Below are positions 51,574 through 59,137 of a DNA stretch of 64,000 nt, in pieces. The first letter of the stretch is position 1; the number at the start of each line of letters is the position of its first letter. Both the position numbers and the translations under genes were made by a program. The notes beneath the pieces are model-generated. The model was not told where the DNA came from and did not search any database. It was given only the letters and a program-made list of their open reading frames with translations. The stretch is from Cryobacterium soli (GTDB lineage Bacteria; Actinomycetota; Actinomycetes; Actinomycetales; Microbacteriaceae), in the NCBI RefSeq assembly GCF_003611035.1, contig NZ_CP030033.1, forward strand, positions 3,906,001-3,970,000, read 5' to 3'.

Positions 51574-53028
51574 ATGGTGGATGTCGAGGCCGGAGCACTG
51601 ATCCTCGTGGCACTGCACGCCGTGATCGTGTTCATCGCCACGGTCTATCTCTCCGCCAACCGGCGGCCCTCCGCGGCCATCGCCTGGGTGCTGGCGATCA
51701 TCTTCATCCCGTATCTGGGCGCTCTGGTCTTCCTGCTGATCGGGGTGGGCCGGTTGCCGCGCTCCCGGCGCCAAAAGCAGCGTGAAGTCAACGAGTTGAT
51801 CCTGGCGCGCACCGATGGCCTCGACCAGGTCAGCCATCGCGATCAGTGGCCGGAGTGGCTGGGCTCCGCGGCCCGTCTCAACCGCAACCTCGGCGCCCTG
51901 CCGATGGTGGGCGGCAACCGCATCGAGCTGCTGCCCGACTACGAAGGGTCGATCGCCCGCATGGTGGCGGCCGTCGACGAGGCGACCGAGTTCGTGCACG
52001 TGCAGTTCTACATCCTGGTGCTCGACACCGTCACTCAGCCGTTCTTCGACGCCTTGGCCCGGGCTATCCAGCGCGGCGTCGCGGTGCACGTGCTCTCCGA
52101 CTACCTGGCCTGCCTGATGCTGCCGCGCCGCAAGGAGACCATCGCCGCGTTCGCGGAGATGGGCGCCGAGTGGCGGGCACTGCTGCCGCTGCGGTTCTGG
52201 CGCGGCCAGTGGCGCCGCCCCGACATGCGCAACCACCGCAAGCTGCTCGTGGTGGACGGCCGGGTGGGCTTCACGGGCTCGCAGAACATGATCGACTCCA
52301 CCTACCTCAAGCCCGGCAACCTCAAGCGCGGGCTGCACTGGCACGAGCTGATGATGCGGCTGGAGGGGCCGGCCGTGCGGGAGCTCAACGCGGTCTTCCT
52401 CGCCGACTGGTACAGCGAGACCGACGAGATGCTGCCCATCGACACCAGCCCGGTGGTGCTGCCCGCCGCCACCGACCTGCTCGACGCCCAGATGTTGCCG
52501 AGCGGACCGAGCTTCGACAATGACAACAACCTCAAGCTGTACGCCATGCTCATCCATAAGGCCGAACGCCGGGTGAGCATCACCAGCCCCTACTTCGTGC
52601 CCGAGGAGTCCACCATGTTGGCCATCGTCACGGCAGCGGCACGCGGGGTGCAGGTCGAGCTGTTCGCGTCGGCCATCGGCGATCAGGCGCTGGTGTACCA
52701 CGCCCAGCGCTCCTACTACGAGGAGCTGCTGCGGGCGGGCGTGGCGATCTACCTGTACCGGGAGCCGACGGTGCTGCACGCCAAGCACTTCACCATCGAC
52801 GACGACGTGTCGGTGGTGGGGTCGAGCAATATGGACATCCGCTCGTTCAGCTTGAACATGGAGGTGTCTGTGCTCGTGCACGGCGCCGAATTCGTGCAGC
52901 GGATGCGGGCGGTGCAGGATGAATACCGGGCCAACAGCCGCCGGGTCGAGCTGGCCGACTGGCTCGACCGGCCCACCGGCGCCAAGGTTTTCGACAACCT
53001 GGCCCGGCTGACCTCGTCGCTGCAATAA
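51574..53028 (+). CDS. cls: Cardiolipin synthase (phospholipase D family)
   Basis: This 484-residue membrane enzyme makes cardiolipin from phosphatidylglycerol. Two N-terminal helices form the PLDc_N anchor (LILVALHAVIVFIATVYLSA and IAWVLAIIFIPYLGALVFLL). Two HKD motifs follow: His221-x-Lys223...Asp228 (NHRKLLVVDG) and His402-x-Lys404...Asp409 (HAKHFTIDDD). Both are complete, so it should be active. The start ATG has GGAGGGAGCGG upstream. It is followed after 19 bp by the GAP-family gene, probably in one transcript. Confidence 0.93.
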   Translation: MVDVEAGALILVALHAVIVFIATVYLSANRRPSAAIAWVLAIIFIPYLGALVFLLIGVGRLPRSRRQKQREVNELILARTDGLDQVSHRDQWPEWLGSAARLNRNLGALPMVGGNRIELLPDYEGSIARMVAAVDEATEFVHVQFYILVLDTVTQPFFDALARAIQRGVAVHVLSDYLACLMLPRRKETIAAFAEMGAEWRALLPLRFWRGQWRRPDMRNHRKLLVVDGRVGFTGSQNMIDSTYLKPGNLKRGLHWHELMMRLEGPAVRELNAVFLADWYSETDEMLPIDTSPVVLPAATDLLDAQMLPSGPSFDNDNNLKLYAMLIHKAERRVSITSPYFVPEESTMLAIVTAAARGVQVELFASAIGDQALVYHAQRSYYEELLRAGVAIYLYREPTVLHAKHFTIDDDVSVVGSSNMDIRSFSLNMEVSVLVHGAEFVQRMRAVQDEYRANSRRVELADWLDRPTGAKVFDNLARLTSSLQ

Positions 53029-53047
53029 AGGCCGGTGAGGAGTGCGC

Positions 53048-53734
53048 ATGACCGAGTGGGGGCAGCTGCTGCCGCTGGCGTTGACCATCGCGCTCAGCCC
53101 GCTGCCGCTGGCCGCCCTGCTCTTGATGCTGCTCGCGCCGGACGGGTTCAAGGCCGCGGCGGGGTTCAGTATCGGCTGGTTCCTCGGTGTGCTCTTCTCG
53201 GCCACTCTGTTGGCGCTGCTGTCGTCGCTGCTGCCGCACGACAGGTCGGCCGGAACCCGGTTGCTGCAGGTGGTGGTGCCGCTGCTGCTCGGCATCGCCC
53301 TGATCGTGCTGGGCATCGTGCAGTGGCACGACCGGCCCGAACGCGGCGCGGAGGTGCCGCTGCCGCGTTGGCTGATGGCGCTCGACCGGCTGAGCCCGGC
53401 CCGGGCCACCCTCATCGGCGTGGGTTATGCCGCGTTCCGGCCGAAGAATCTGGTGATGGCGGCGGCGGCCGGTGTGGTGATCCTCGGGGCGCATACCGAT
53501 CCCACCGGGATCCTGCTCTCGGTGGGAGTGTTCACCGCGCTGGCCTCCATCACCATGCTCGGGCCCGTGCTCGCCTATGCGTTCGGCGGCGCCGCAGTGC
53601 GGGGCCGGCTGGTGCGGCTGCGCGAATGGCTGGTGCGCAACATGCCCGTGATCACGGTGTTCACGGTGCTGGTGCTGGGCGTGTTCCTGGTGCTCGCCGG
53701 CGCGGGCACGCTGCTCACTCAGATCCTGTCCTGA
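53048..53734 (+). CDS. GAP-family (LysE-like) membrane protein
   Basis: This 228-residue integral membrane protein has about six helices. It fits the actinobacterial GAP/Sap family (sulfolipid-1-addressing or glycolipid transport-related, LysE-like fold). Typical stretches are LPLALTIALSPLPLAALLLM, AGFSIGWFLGVL and GVGYAAFRPKNLVMAAAAG. The ATG at 53048 was preferred over GTG 53042 because GAGGAG ends 5 nt before it. Located directly after cardiolipin synthase, a lipid-envelope role is plausible but unproven. Confidence 0.84.
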   Translation: MTEWGQLLPLALTIALSPLPLAALLLMLLAPDGFKAAAGFSIGWFLGVLFSATLLALLSSLLPHDRSAGTRLLQVVVPLLLGIALIVLGIVQWHDRPERGAEVPLPRWLMALDRLSPARATLIGVGYAAFRPKNLVMAAAAGVVILGAHTDPTGILLSVGVFTALASITMLGPVLAYAFGGAAVRGRLVRLREWLVRNMPVITVFTVLVLGVFLVLAGAGTLLTQILS

Positions 53735-53821
53735 ACACACCGCGCTCTGCTCCGAGAGAATGAGCGCCGCCGCGCTATCTGGGCTTTAGTCTGGCAAGGA
53801 CCAGATGAGAAGAGAGATTCA

Positions 53822-54325
53822 ATGACGTCAGCCGAGCAAAACAGCCGCCTCGCTACTCGCCGCACGGCCTCCGGCGAGTTCATCGAACGGTTGGAGCGCC
53901 CGGCGCTCGCCGTGGAGCTCGGTCTCGAACCGCATCCGGAGGGCGGCTGGTACCGGCGCACCTGGACGTCACCGGTTCCGGTGACGCTGACGGATGCCGA
54001 CGGCTCCGAGCGCACCCGCCCGGCGGCCACGCTCATCCACTTCCTGCTGCCGGCGGGGGAGTCCTCCGCGTGGCACCGGGTCGCCTCCAGCGAGATCTGG
54101 ATCTGGAACGGCCAGGGCGCCGTGGAGCTCGAATTGGGCGGCGACGGCGACGAGCCGGAAACGGACGAGACCGCCATCCTGGGTGGCCGACTGCTGCGCG
54201 GCGAACGCAGCCAGGTGATCATCCCCGAGAACGTCTGGCAGCGCACGATGCCGAGCGACGAGGACGCCCTGGTGAGCTGCGTCGTGTCGCCCGGCTTCGA
54301 CTTCGCCGATTTCTCGATGGAGTGA
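53822..54325 (+). CDS. Cupin (DUF985-like) protein
   Basis: This 167-residue cupin of the DUF985/Cupin_5 type has EPHPEGGWYRRTWTS, IHFLLPAGESSAWHRVASSE, IWIWNGQGAVELEL and a closing QVIIPENVWQRTMP. The metal-binding His/Glu set is mostly present. The function of the family is not settled; it is annotated as a possible sugar or metabolite epimerase-like cupin. The ATG has GAGAAGAGAG upstream. Stand-alone. Confidence 0.88.
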   Translation: MTSAEQNSRLATRRTASGEFIERLERPALAVELGLEPHPEGGWYRRTWTSPVPVTLTDADGSERTRPAATLIHFLLPAGESSAWHRVASSEIWIWNGQGAVELELGGDGDEPETDETAILGGRLLRGERSQVIIPENVWQRTMPSDEDALVSCVVSPGFDFADFSME

Positions 54326-54350
54326 TCGCCAGGGATGCTGACCGGGCAGG

Positions 54351-54806
54351 TCAGCGCCCGAAGAGCCCCCGGTAGTACTCGTAGGTCCAGCCGACCAGCG
54401 CGATGACGGCGACGCCCGCGCCGATGAAGCAGAGCCAGAAGCCGACGGCGAGTCCGAGGAAGACCGTGGCGATGGAGGCGGCGAGGATGATCGGCCACCA
54501 GCTGAACGGGCTGAAGAACCCCATCTCCGGGTCGTCATCGTCGATGTTCGCCGTCATGATGTCCTGTGGCAGCTCACCGCCCTGGGCCTTGTGCACCCGA
54601 CCGAGGTAGAACGCTATGAAAGCGGCCAGCACGCAGGTGAGTCCGAGCACGACCGTTCCCACCCACTCGACCGGTGCCCCGGGCGGCGCGATGGTTCCCG
54701 CGGAGACATGCTGCGCGTTGACGATGAGGTTCCACACCGTGTACGCGATGTCCGCCACCAGGAAGAAGCCCGCGAGTACCCAGAACAGCCTGATGTTGGC
54801 TCCCAT
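54351..54806 (-). CDS. ctaF: Cytochrome c oxidase subunit IV, actinobacterial type (lone copy)
   Basis: This 151-residue membrane protein has four helices. The signature MGFFSPFSWWPIILA (about residues 95-109) is characteristic of actinobacterial CtaF, a small accessory subunit of the aa3 oxidase in the bcc-aa3 supercomplex. The start ATG at 54806 has GGAAGGGAG upstream; the longer frame to 54962 is not needed. Normally ctaF sits beside ctaC/ctaD and qcrCAB. Here its neighbours are a cupin and a DarT-like gene, so it is either a second copy or a displaced one. Confidence 0.88.
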   Translation of the reverse strand: MGANIRLFWVLAGFFLVADIAYTVWNLIVNAQHVSAGTIAPPGAPVEWVGTVVLGLTCVLAAFIAFYLGRVHKAQGGELPQDIMTANIDDDDPEMGFFSPFSWWPIILAASIATVFLGLAVGFWLCFIGAGVAVIALVGWTYEYYRGLFGR

Positions 54807-55054
54807 GACCGTGAACTCCCTTCCGTCGGCGCGCGCCGCGGCCGATTGAGCGGCTCGCAGCGGGAGGCATTCCCGTCGCCGTCTGCAGGCAAAGTACACC
54901 GAGATGCCCGATTGGGTCCGGATTGTCACCTGTTGGCCCTCGGATAGTCCCGGTTCGGTCACCGGTGGGACGCAAATGACCGTAACTTAGATAGGTAGGC
55001 ACGCTTCCGTCGAACCCGACGCGCAGCGAGCCCGCGCACACGAGAGGTTGAGTT

Positions 55055-55921
55055 GTGAACGAGGAATGCATCCACGGACTGGACGGGGAGCTCTGCGCCC
55101 TGTGTTTTCCACCCGCCGCCCCCGTCGCATCGACAGTTCCCGCCGTGCGTGCCCCGCGCGCCAGCCGCGCTCGCACGCCTGAGGCGCCCACGGCACTGCG
55201 CACCGTGGTCGCACCGATCACGACAGGCACCGCCAAGACCAAGCGCCACGACGACAACGTGGGCGAGCAGCGGATCTACCACCTCACCCACATCCGCAAC
55301 CTGCCCGGCATCCTCGCCACCGGCCGGCTGCTGGCCGACGACAGTGAAGCCTGGGAAGAGCGCCCGGTCGTCGACATCTCGTCGCCCGAGAACCGCCAGG
55401 CCCGCCGCGAGGCCCTGGTCGCCGGACCAGACAGCCCCGCCGTCGCCGGTCACGTGCCGTTCTTCCTGTCGCCGAACGCCCTGGTCTGGGAGAACATCCG
55501 GGCCCAGTCGCTCGACCCCCGCCTCTCCGACGACGCGCACGACGCCGCGGCCTTCGACTTCGTGATCCTGGTCTCCACGGTCAAGAAGGTGCTCGACCAG
55601 CAGGTCGCCCTGGCGGCCGACCCCACGGTCACCCACTTCGCGGTGACGGATGGCGATGCCGCCTTCGCGAGCACCCGCTTCGGCGCCACAGCCGACAGCG
55701 CCGACCGCCTGCTGCGCACCCTCCGTGCCGACCTGGATTCCGACGCGATCCTCAAGGCGGAGCTGCTGGTTCCCGGCGAAGTGCCCTTCGGGCTGATCAC
55801 CCTGATCGGTGTCGCCAACGACCGGGTGCGGGATGCGGTCAAGCCGATCCTCGCCGCGGCCAGCCACAAGCCCAAGGTCGCCGTCTACCCGCCGTGGTTC
55901 CACCCCACCGAAGAGCTCTAA
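55055..55921 (+). CDS. DarT-like DNA ADP-ribosyltransferase family protein with zinc-knuckle-like N-terminus
   Basis: This 288-residue protein has a small Cys/His knuckle at the N-terminus (Cys5-x-His7...Cys14-x2-Cys17 in CIHGLDGELCALC) and then a linker. A DUF4433/DarT-type domain spans about residues 72-275. Visible landmarks of the fold are His76 and Asn82 (YHLTHIRNLPGIL), the Arg pair 118-119 (NRQARREALV), HVPFFLSPNALVW, and Glu236 in KAELLVPGEVPF where DarT has its catalytic glutamate. DarT modifies thymidine in single-stranded DNA with NAD. No DarG antitoxin gene adjoins it. GTG start at 55055. Activity and target are inference from the family. Confidence 0.82.
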   Translation: MNEECIHGLDGELCALCFPPAAPVASTVPAVRAPRASRARTPEAPTALRTVVAPITTGTAKTKRHDDNVGEQRIYHLTHIRNLPGILATGRLLADDSEAWEERPVVDISSPENRQARREALVAGPDSPAVAGHVPFFLSPNALVWENIRAQSLDPRLSDDAHDAAAFDFVILVSTVKKVLDQQVALAADPTVTHFAVTDGDAAFASTRFGATADSADRLLRTLRADLDSDAILKAELLVPGEVPFGLITLIGVANDRVRDAVKPILAAASHKPKVAVYPPWFHPTEEL

Positions 55922-55945
55922 GCCGAATCCTCGACCGCCCCCGCC

Positions 55946-56010
55946 GGGTTTCGACAGGCTCAACCACCGGTGCGGGGCCCCTGGCGCCGGTCGAGTTCGT
56001 CGAGACCCGG
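55946..56010. repeat. Long hairpin built on GTTTCGACAGGCTCAACCACCGG-type repeat
   Basis: The left arm (55946-55970) begins GGGTTTCGACAGGCTCAACC, and the imperfect right arm (55987-56010) ends GTCGAGACCCGG. The TTTCGACAGGCTCAACCACC word is a widespread dispersed repeat in actinobacterial genomes. It lies between the convergent DarT-like and MOSC genes and may serve as terminator or REP. Confidence 0.7.
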
Positions 56011-56027
56011 GTGAGTCGCCTGCGGGG

Positions 56028-56582
56028 CTAGACCACGCCGAGAGGCCGGTGCTCGCCGGCGGGCAGTTCCACGCGCAGCTCGTCGCCCGGTGCCACCGTG
56101 CCGTCCACGACGACGATGCCCATGATGCCGGCCTTGCGCAGGATCCGGCCCGACGCATCCGTGGTCTTCAGGGTCTTCTTGAGGCCCTGCTGAAACTTGT
56201 CGATCATCGAGCACGGGTCGCGCATGCCGGTGACCTCGACGACAGCGTCGGCGCCCAGGTGCAGACGTGTGCCGACCGGCAGGGCGAGCAGGTCGATGCC
56301 CGCCGTGGTGATGTTCTCGCCGAGTTGCCCGGCCGACACCGTGAAACCCGCGGCGAGAAGCTCGTCGAACAGTTCGGAGCGCACCAGGTGCACCTGGGTG
56401 AGGTTCGCCCTGGTCGGGTCGGTGCGAATCAGGTAGCGGTGCTGGGTGGTGGCTCCGGCATGCGAATCGCCCTCGATGCCGTACCCGGCCAGCAGGGTGA
56501 TGCTCGGCACGACGGGCTTACTGAACCGGTGCTTGTCGTCCCGGCTCACGGCCACGACGGTTCCGGTCTGCTGCGCGCTCAT
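56028..56582 (-). CDS. MOSC domain protein
   Basis: This 184-residue MOSC (MoCo sulfurase C-terminal) domain protein has GIEGDSHAGATTQHRYLIRT near residue 35 and the conserved GQLGENITTAGIDLLALPVG. The cysteine stretch VTGMRDPCSMIDKFQQGLKK follows. Members are thought to move sulfur or bind molybdenum cofactor. The ATG at 56580-56582 begins the standard length. Stand-alone. Confidence 0.9.
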   Translation of the reverse strand: MSAQQTGTVVAVSRDDKHRFSKPVVPSITLLAGYGIEGDSHAGATTQHRYLIRTDPTRANLTQVHLVRSELFDELLAAGFTVSAGQLGENITTAGIDLLALPVGTRLHLGADAVVEVTGMRDPCSMIDKFQQGLKKTLKTTDASGRILRKAGIMGIVVVDGTVAPGDELRVELPAGEHRPLGVV

Positions 56583-56625
56583 GCCGCCATCCTGCCAGAT
56601 CTGCTCTGCCCGGTCGGAGCGGACG

Positions 56626-57426
56626 CTAGTCCAGGGCTTCTACGGTGACGGCGCCGTTGGTGGTCTCCGCGGTGATCGACCGGCGGGACGTGCTGTCGGA
56701 GGGCACCGCATCGGTGTTCACAGCGCCGTTGGTGGTGCGGGCGGAGACCAGGTAGCTCACACCGTCCACAGGCACCCGCACGGTGACCGCACCGTTCGTG
56801 CTGGACGCATCCACCGAGTACGGCGCGTCGGCGAACTCCAGGGTGACCGATCCGTTGGTGGTGACGGCCGCCACGATCTTCGAGGTGGCGCCGCTCTGCC
56901 GGATGTCGCCGTTCGTGGTCTGCATGGTGACCCGGCCCACGGTGCCGTCGGTCTCGATGGCGCCGTTCGTGGTGCTGAGGTCCACACGTCCGGTCAGGGC
57001 GGATGCGGTGATGCGGCCATTCTGCCCCGTCACGGTCACCGGCAGCGACCGGGGAAGCTGCACGGCCACGGTGATGGCGCAGCGCGAGAAGATCTGCGGC
57101 CGGCAGCCGCCCCGCACCTCGGTCACGCCTCCGGTGGTCGTGACATCCAAGGTGGGCTTGTTGCCGAAGAAGGAGCCCGCCATGCGCACGTGAACCTGGT
57201 CGTCCGAACTGGGTTCGAGGCTGATCGCCGCGTTGGGCACCTGCACGCTCAGGCTCGTGCCCGCGTCCAGGTCGGCCCTGAGGTTGACCGGCCCGCTGCG
57301 TCCGGAGAGCGCGAAGACGAACGCTGCGACGAGTAGGCCCAGGCCCACAATGGGCAGCAGGATGTACAGCAGCGTGCGCCAGAGGGGAGTGGGTCGTTTG
57401 CCGCCCGGCGGCTCGGTGTCGGACAT
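56626..57426 (-). CDS. Membrane-anchored DUF4097-type beta-repeat protein
   Basis: This 266-residue protein has one N-terminal helix (LLYILLPIVGLGLLVAAFVF, about residues 19-38). Its extracytoplasmic beta-solenoid-like domain holds repeated strands with the phrase TTNGAV/I: TTNGAIETDG, TTNGDIRQSG, TTNGSVTLEF, STNGAVTVRV, TTNGAVNTDA and TTNGAVTVEA. This is the DUF4097/DUF4098 putative adhesin pattern. A cysteine pair (GGCRPQIFSRCA) may form a disulfide. The ATG at 57426 follows GGGGAGACACGCC. The role is unknown, perhaps envelope sensing. Confidence 0.85.
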   Translation of the reverse strand: MSDTEPPGGKRPTPLWRTLLYILLPIVGLGLLVAAFVFALSGRSGPVNLRADLDAGTSLSVQVPNAAISLEPSSDDQVHVRMAGSFFGNKPTLDVTTTGGVTEVRGGCRPQIFSRCAITVAVQLPRSLPVTVTGQNGRITASALTGRVDLSTTNGAIETDGTVGRVTMQTTNGDIRQSGATSKIVAAVTTNGSVTLEFADAPYSVDASSTNGAVTVRVPVDGVSYLVSARTTNGAVNTDAVPSDSTSRRSITAETTNGAVTVEALD

Positions 57427-57572
57427 GGCGTGTCTCCCCAGGGTGACGGGCCGCCGCGACCGCCCGTCTGCAGGCCGGGGCGCGCGACGGACCTGATGCC
57501 GGGCACGGTAGCAGGCTTGCCGGTTGCCCGATACGCCGGGCCACCGTTGGGCTGCGTCAGTGGGGCAGCGGC

Positions 57573-57812
57573 TCAGCGCTTGGTGTTGTCCCGCTTGGTG
57601 ATGTCGCGGGAGCGGTAGCGCAGTACGCGGGCGCGCACCGAGAAGATCCCGCCCAGAACGAGAGCGCCGATGGCCACGGGCAGCAGCGTCGACAGCATCG
57701 AGTTGGCCGTTGCGGCGTTGAAGATCAAGAGAGCCACGGCCAGACCGCTGCAGGCGAACGCCGCAACCGTGTAGGTGGTGAACGTCCAGGGTTTCACGGG
57801 GCAAGCATCCAA
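57573..57812 (-). CDS. Small two-helix membrane protein
   Basis: This 79-residue hypothetical protein has two helices (TTYTVAAFACSGLAVALLIF and LSTLLPVAIGALVLGGIFSV) and a basic tail (RARVLRYRSRDITKRDNTKR). The start could be ATG 57812 or the in-frame GTG at 57797; neither has a clear ribosome site. It lies upstream of the DUF4097-type gene on the same strand, 146 bp apart. No family recognised. Confidence 0.68.
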   Translation of the reverse strand: MDACPVKPWTFTTYTVAAFACSGLAVALLIFNAATANSMLSTLLPVAIGALVLGGIFSVRARVLRYRSRDITKRDNTKR

Positions 57813-57991
57813 TCTGGCAGTCGGCGTTCGGGCGCCGGGTGACTGTGGCGTTCGGGCGCCGAGGTGACTACACGGTACCAGCGCGCTCCCCGCCGGCGCG
57901 TCTGACTCGCTCGGCGGCTTTCCGGATGTGCGTGTTCGGCCCCGGCGAACGTAGGCTTATTGTCTAGTCACCATTCAGAGATAGGTCTGAC

Positions 57992-58732
57992 GTGAAGGTC
58001 ATCAGCTACAACCTCCGCAAGAACCGTGCCAGCGGGGAGCTCATCGCCCTGGTCGAACAGTACGACCCCGACCTGCTGTGTCTGCAGGAATGCGACACCC
58101 TCGACCTGCCGGCCGAGGTCGGCCTGCTGCACCTGGCGGACTCCACCACCCGCAACCGGCTCGGCCTGGCCGTCTACTACCGGCGGGACCGGTTCACCGC
58201 GCGGAAGACGCAGACTTTCGCGCTGAAGAAGTCGCTGCACGACAGGGTGCTCACCCCGGCGCACGAACGCCTGATCGGCACGCTCCTGTATGACATGGCT
58301 GCGGAACGCGAATTGGTCGTGGCGTCGTTCCACGCCGCCCCGCTCACCGCGCTCAACTCCCTGCGACGCAATCAGATCCGGTCGGCGCACGCCGAGCTCA
58401 ATGTGCTCGGGCCCAACCTGCCGACCCTGATGGTGGGGGATTACAACTACCCCATCTTCAAGAAGCACCTCAGCAATGAGGTCAAGGAGTCCGGGTACGA
58501 CCTCACCCTGAGCGACAGCCGCACCTACACGCGGTACAAGTTCTTCCGCGGCCACTTCGACCTCGCCACGTCGGTGGGCCTCACCATCGACAACGTCGAG
58601 ACCCTGCCTCGCGGCACGTCCGACCACATGCCGATCATGGTCACGTCCTCCTACGGTGACGCGTCCGACGGCGACGCGATCCTACGTCCGGCTCAGACGG
58701 CCGGTTCCGATCTGGGCGAGTTCTCGATCTGA
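57992..58732 (+). CDS. Endonuclease/exonuclease/phosphatase (EEP) family protein
   Basis: This 246-residue EEP-fold metal-dependent phosphodiesterase has landmarks ISYNLRKNRASGEL, DLLCLQECDTLDLP (catalytic Glu), MVGDYNYPIFKKHL (catalytic Asp/Asn) and SDHMPIMV (catalytic Asp-His). It could cleave DNA, RNA, lipid or sugar phosphates; the substrate is unknown. No signal peptide. The GTG at 57992 gives the typical VISYN start strand. Short direct repeats (GGCGTTCGGGCGCCG) occur in the gap before it. Confidence 0.9.
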   Translation: MKVISYNLRKNRASGELIALVEQYDPDLLCLQECDTLDLPAEVGLLHLADSTTRNRLGLAVYYRRDRFTARKTQTFALKKSLHDRVLTPAHERLIGTLLYDMAAERELVVASFHAAPLTALNSLRRNQIRSAHAELNVLGPNLPTLMVGDYNYPIFKKHLSNEVKESGYDLTLSDSRTYTRYKFFRGHFDLATSVGLTIDNVETLPRGTSDHMPIMVTSSYGDASDGDAILRPAQTAGSDLGEFSI

Positions 58733-58740
58733 CCGAATGG

Positions 58741-59031
58741 TCAGCGGCGTGCCCGCAGCAGGCCGGCGCGCTCGGGATGCTTGTCGAACCATTTGGCCAC
58801 GTACCAGCAATCCGGTGAGACCGCCCGGTTGCTCGTGTTTTCGACGTCGTCCATGGCGAACGTCACGACCTGGCCGGCCAAGCCCTGGCCGCGTCGGGCC
58901 GGGTCGGTGAAGGTGTGGTTGAACGAGAGGATCTCGCCCTGGGCCACGTAGTCCGCCACTGCGGCCAGCTCGCCGTCGAGGTAGAGCGCGTAGCGGGAGG
59001 CATCCGGTTCGTGGGCGAGGACTGTGGTCAC
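58741..59031 (-). CDS. Small GNAT-type N-acetyltransferase
   Basis: This 96-residue minimal GNAT is of the YidJ/GNAT_CG type: RYALYLDGELAAVADYVAQG, then FNHTFTDPARRGQGLAGQVV with the acetyl-CoA-binding RRGQGLA, and a short CWYVAKWFDKHPE end. These small proteins are thought to act on proteins or small amines; target unknown. ATG at 59029-59031. Convergent with the EEP gene. Confidence 0.9.
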   Translation of the reverse strand: MTTVLAHEPDASRYALYLDGELAAVADYVAQGEILSFNHTFTDPARRGQGLAGQVVTFAMDDVENTSNRAVSPDCWYVAKWFDKHPERAGLLRARR

Positions 59032-59137
59032 CGGTCAATCGTAAACCCGCCCGGCGCCCGCAACCGGCGGCCAGCGCGCGCTGCGGTGTCGGTGCCGTCG
59101 GGTAACCTGACCCCATCCAAGCAGCCGGAGGCTCAGC

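Noticed and set aside
57823..57869. Direct repeat GGCGTTCGGGCGCCG...GGTGACT twice
   Set aside because: Only two short copies before the EEP gene; not enough to call a functional site.
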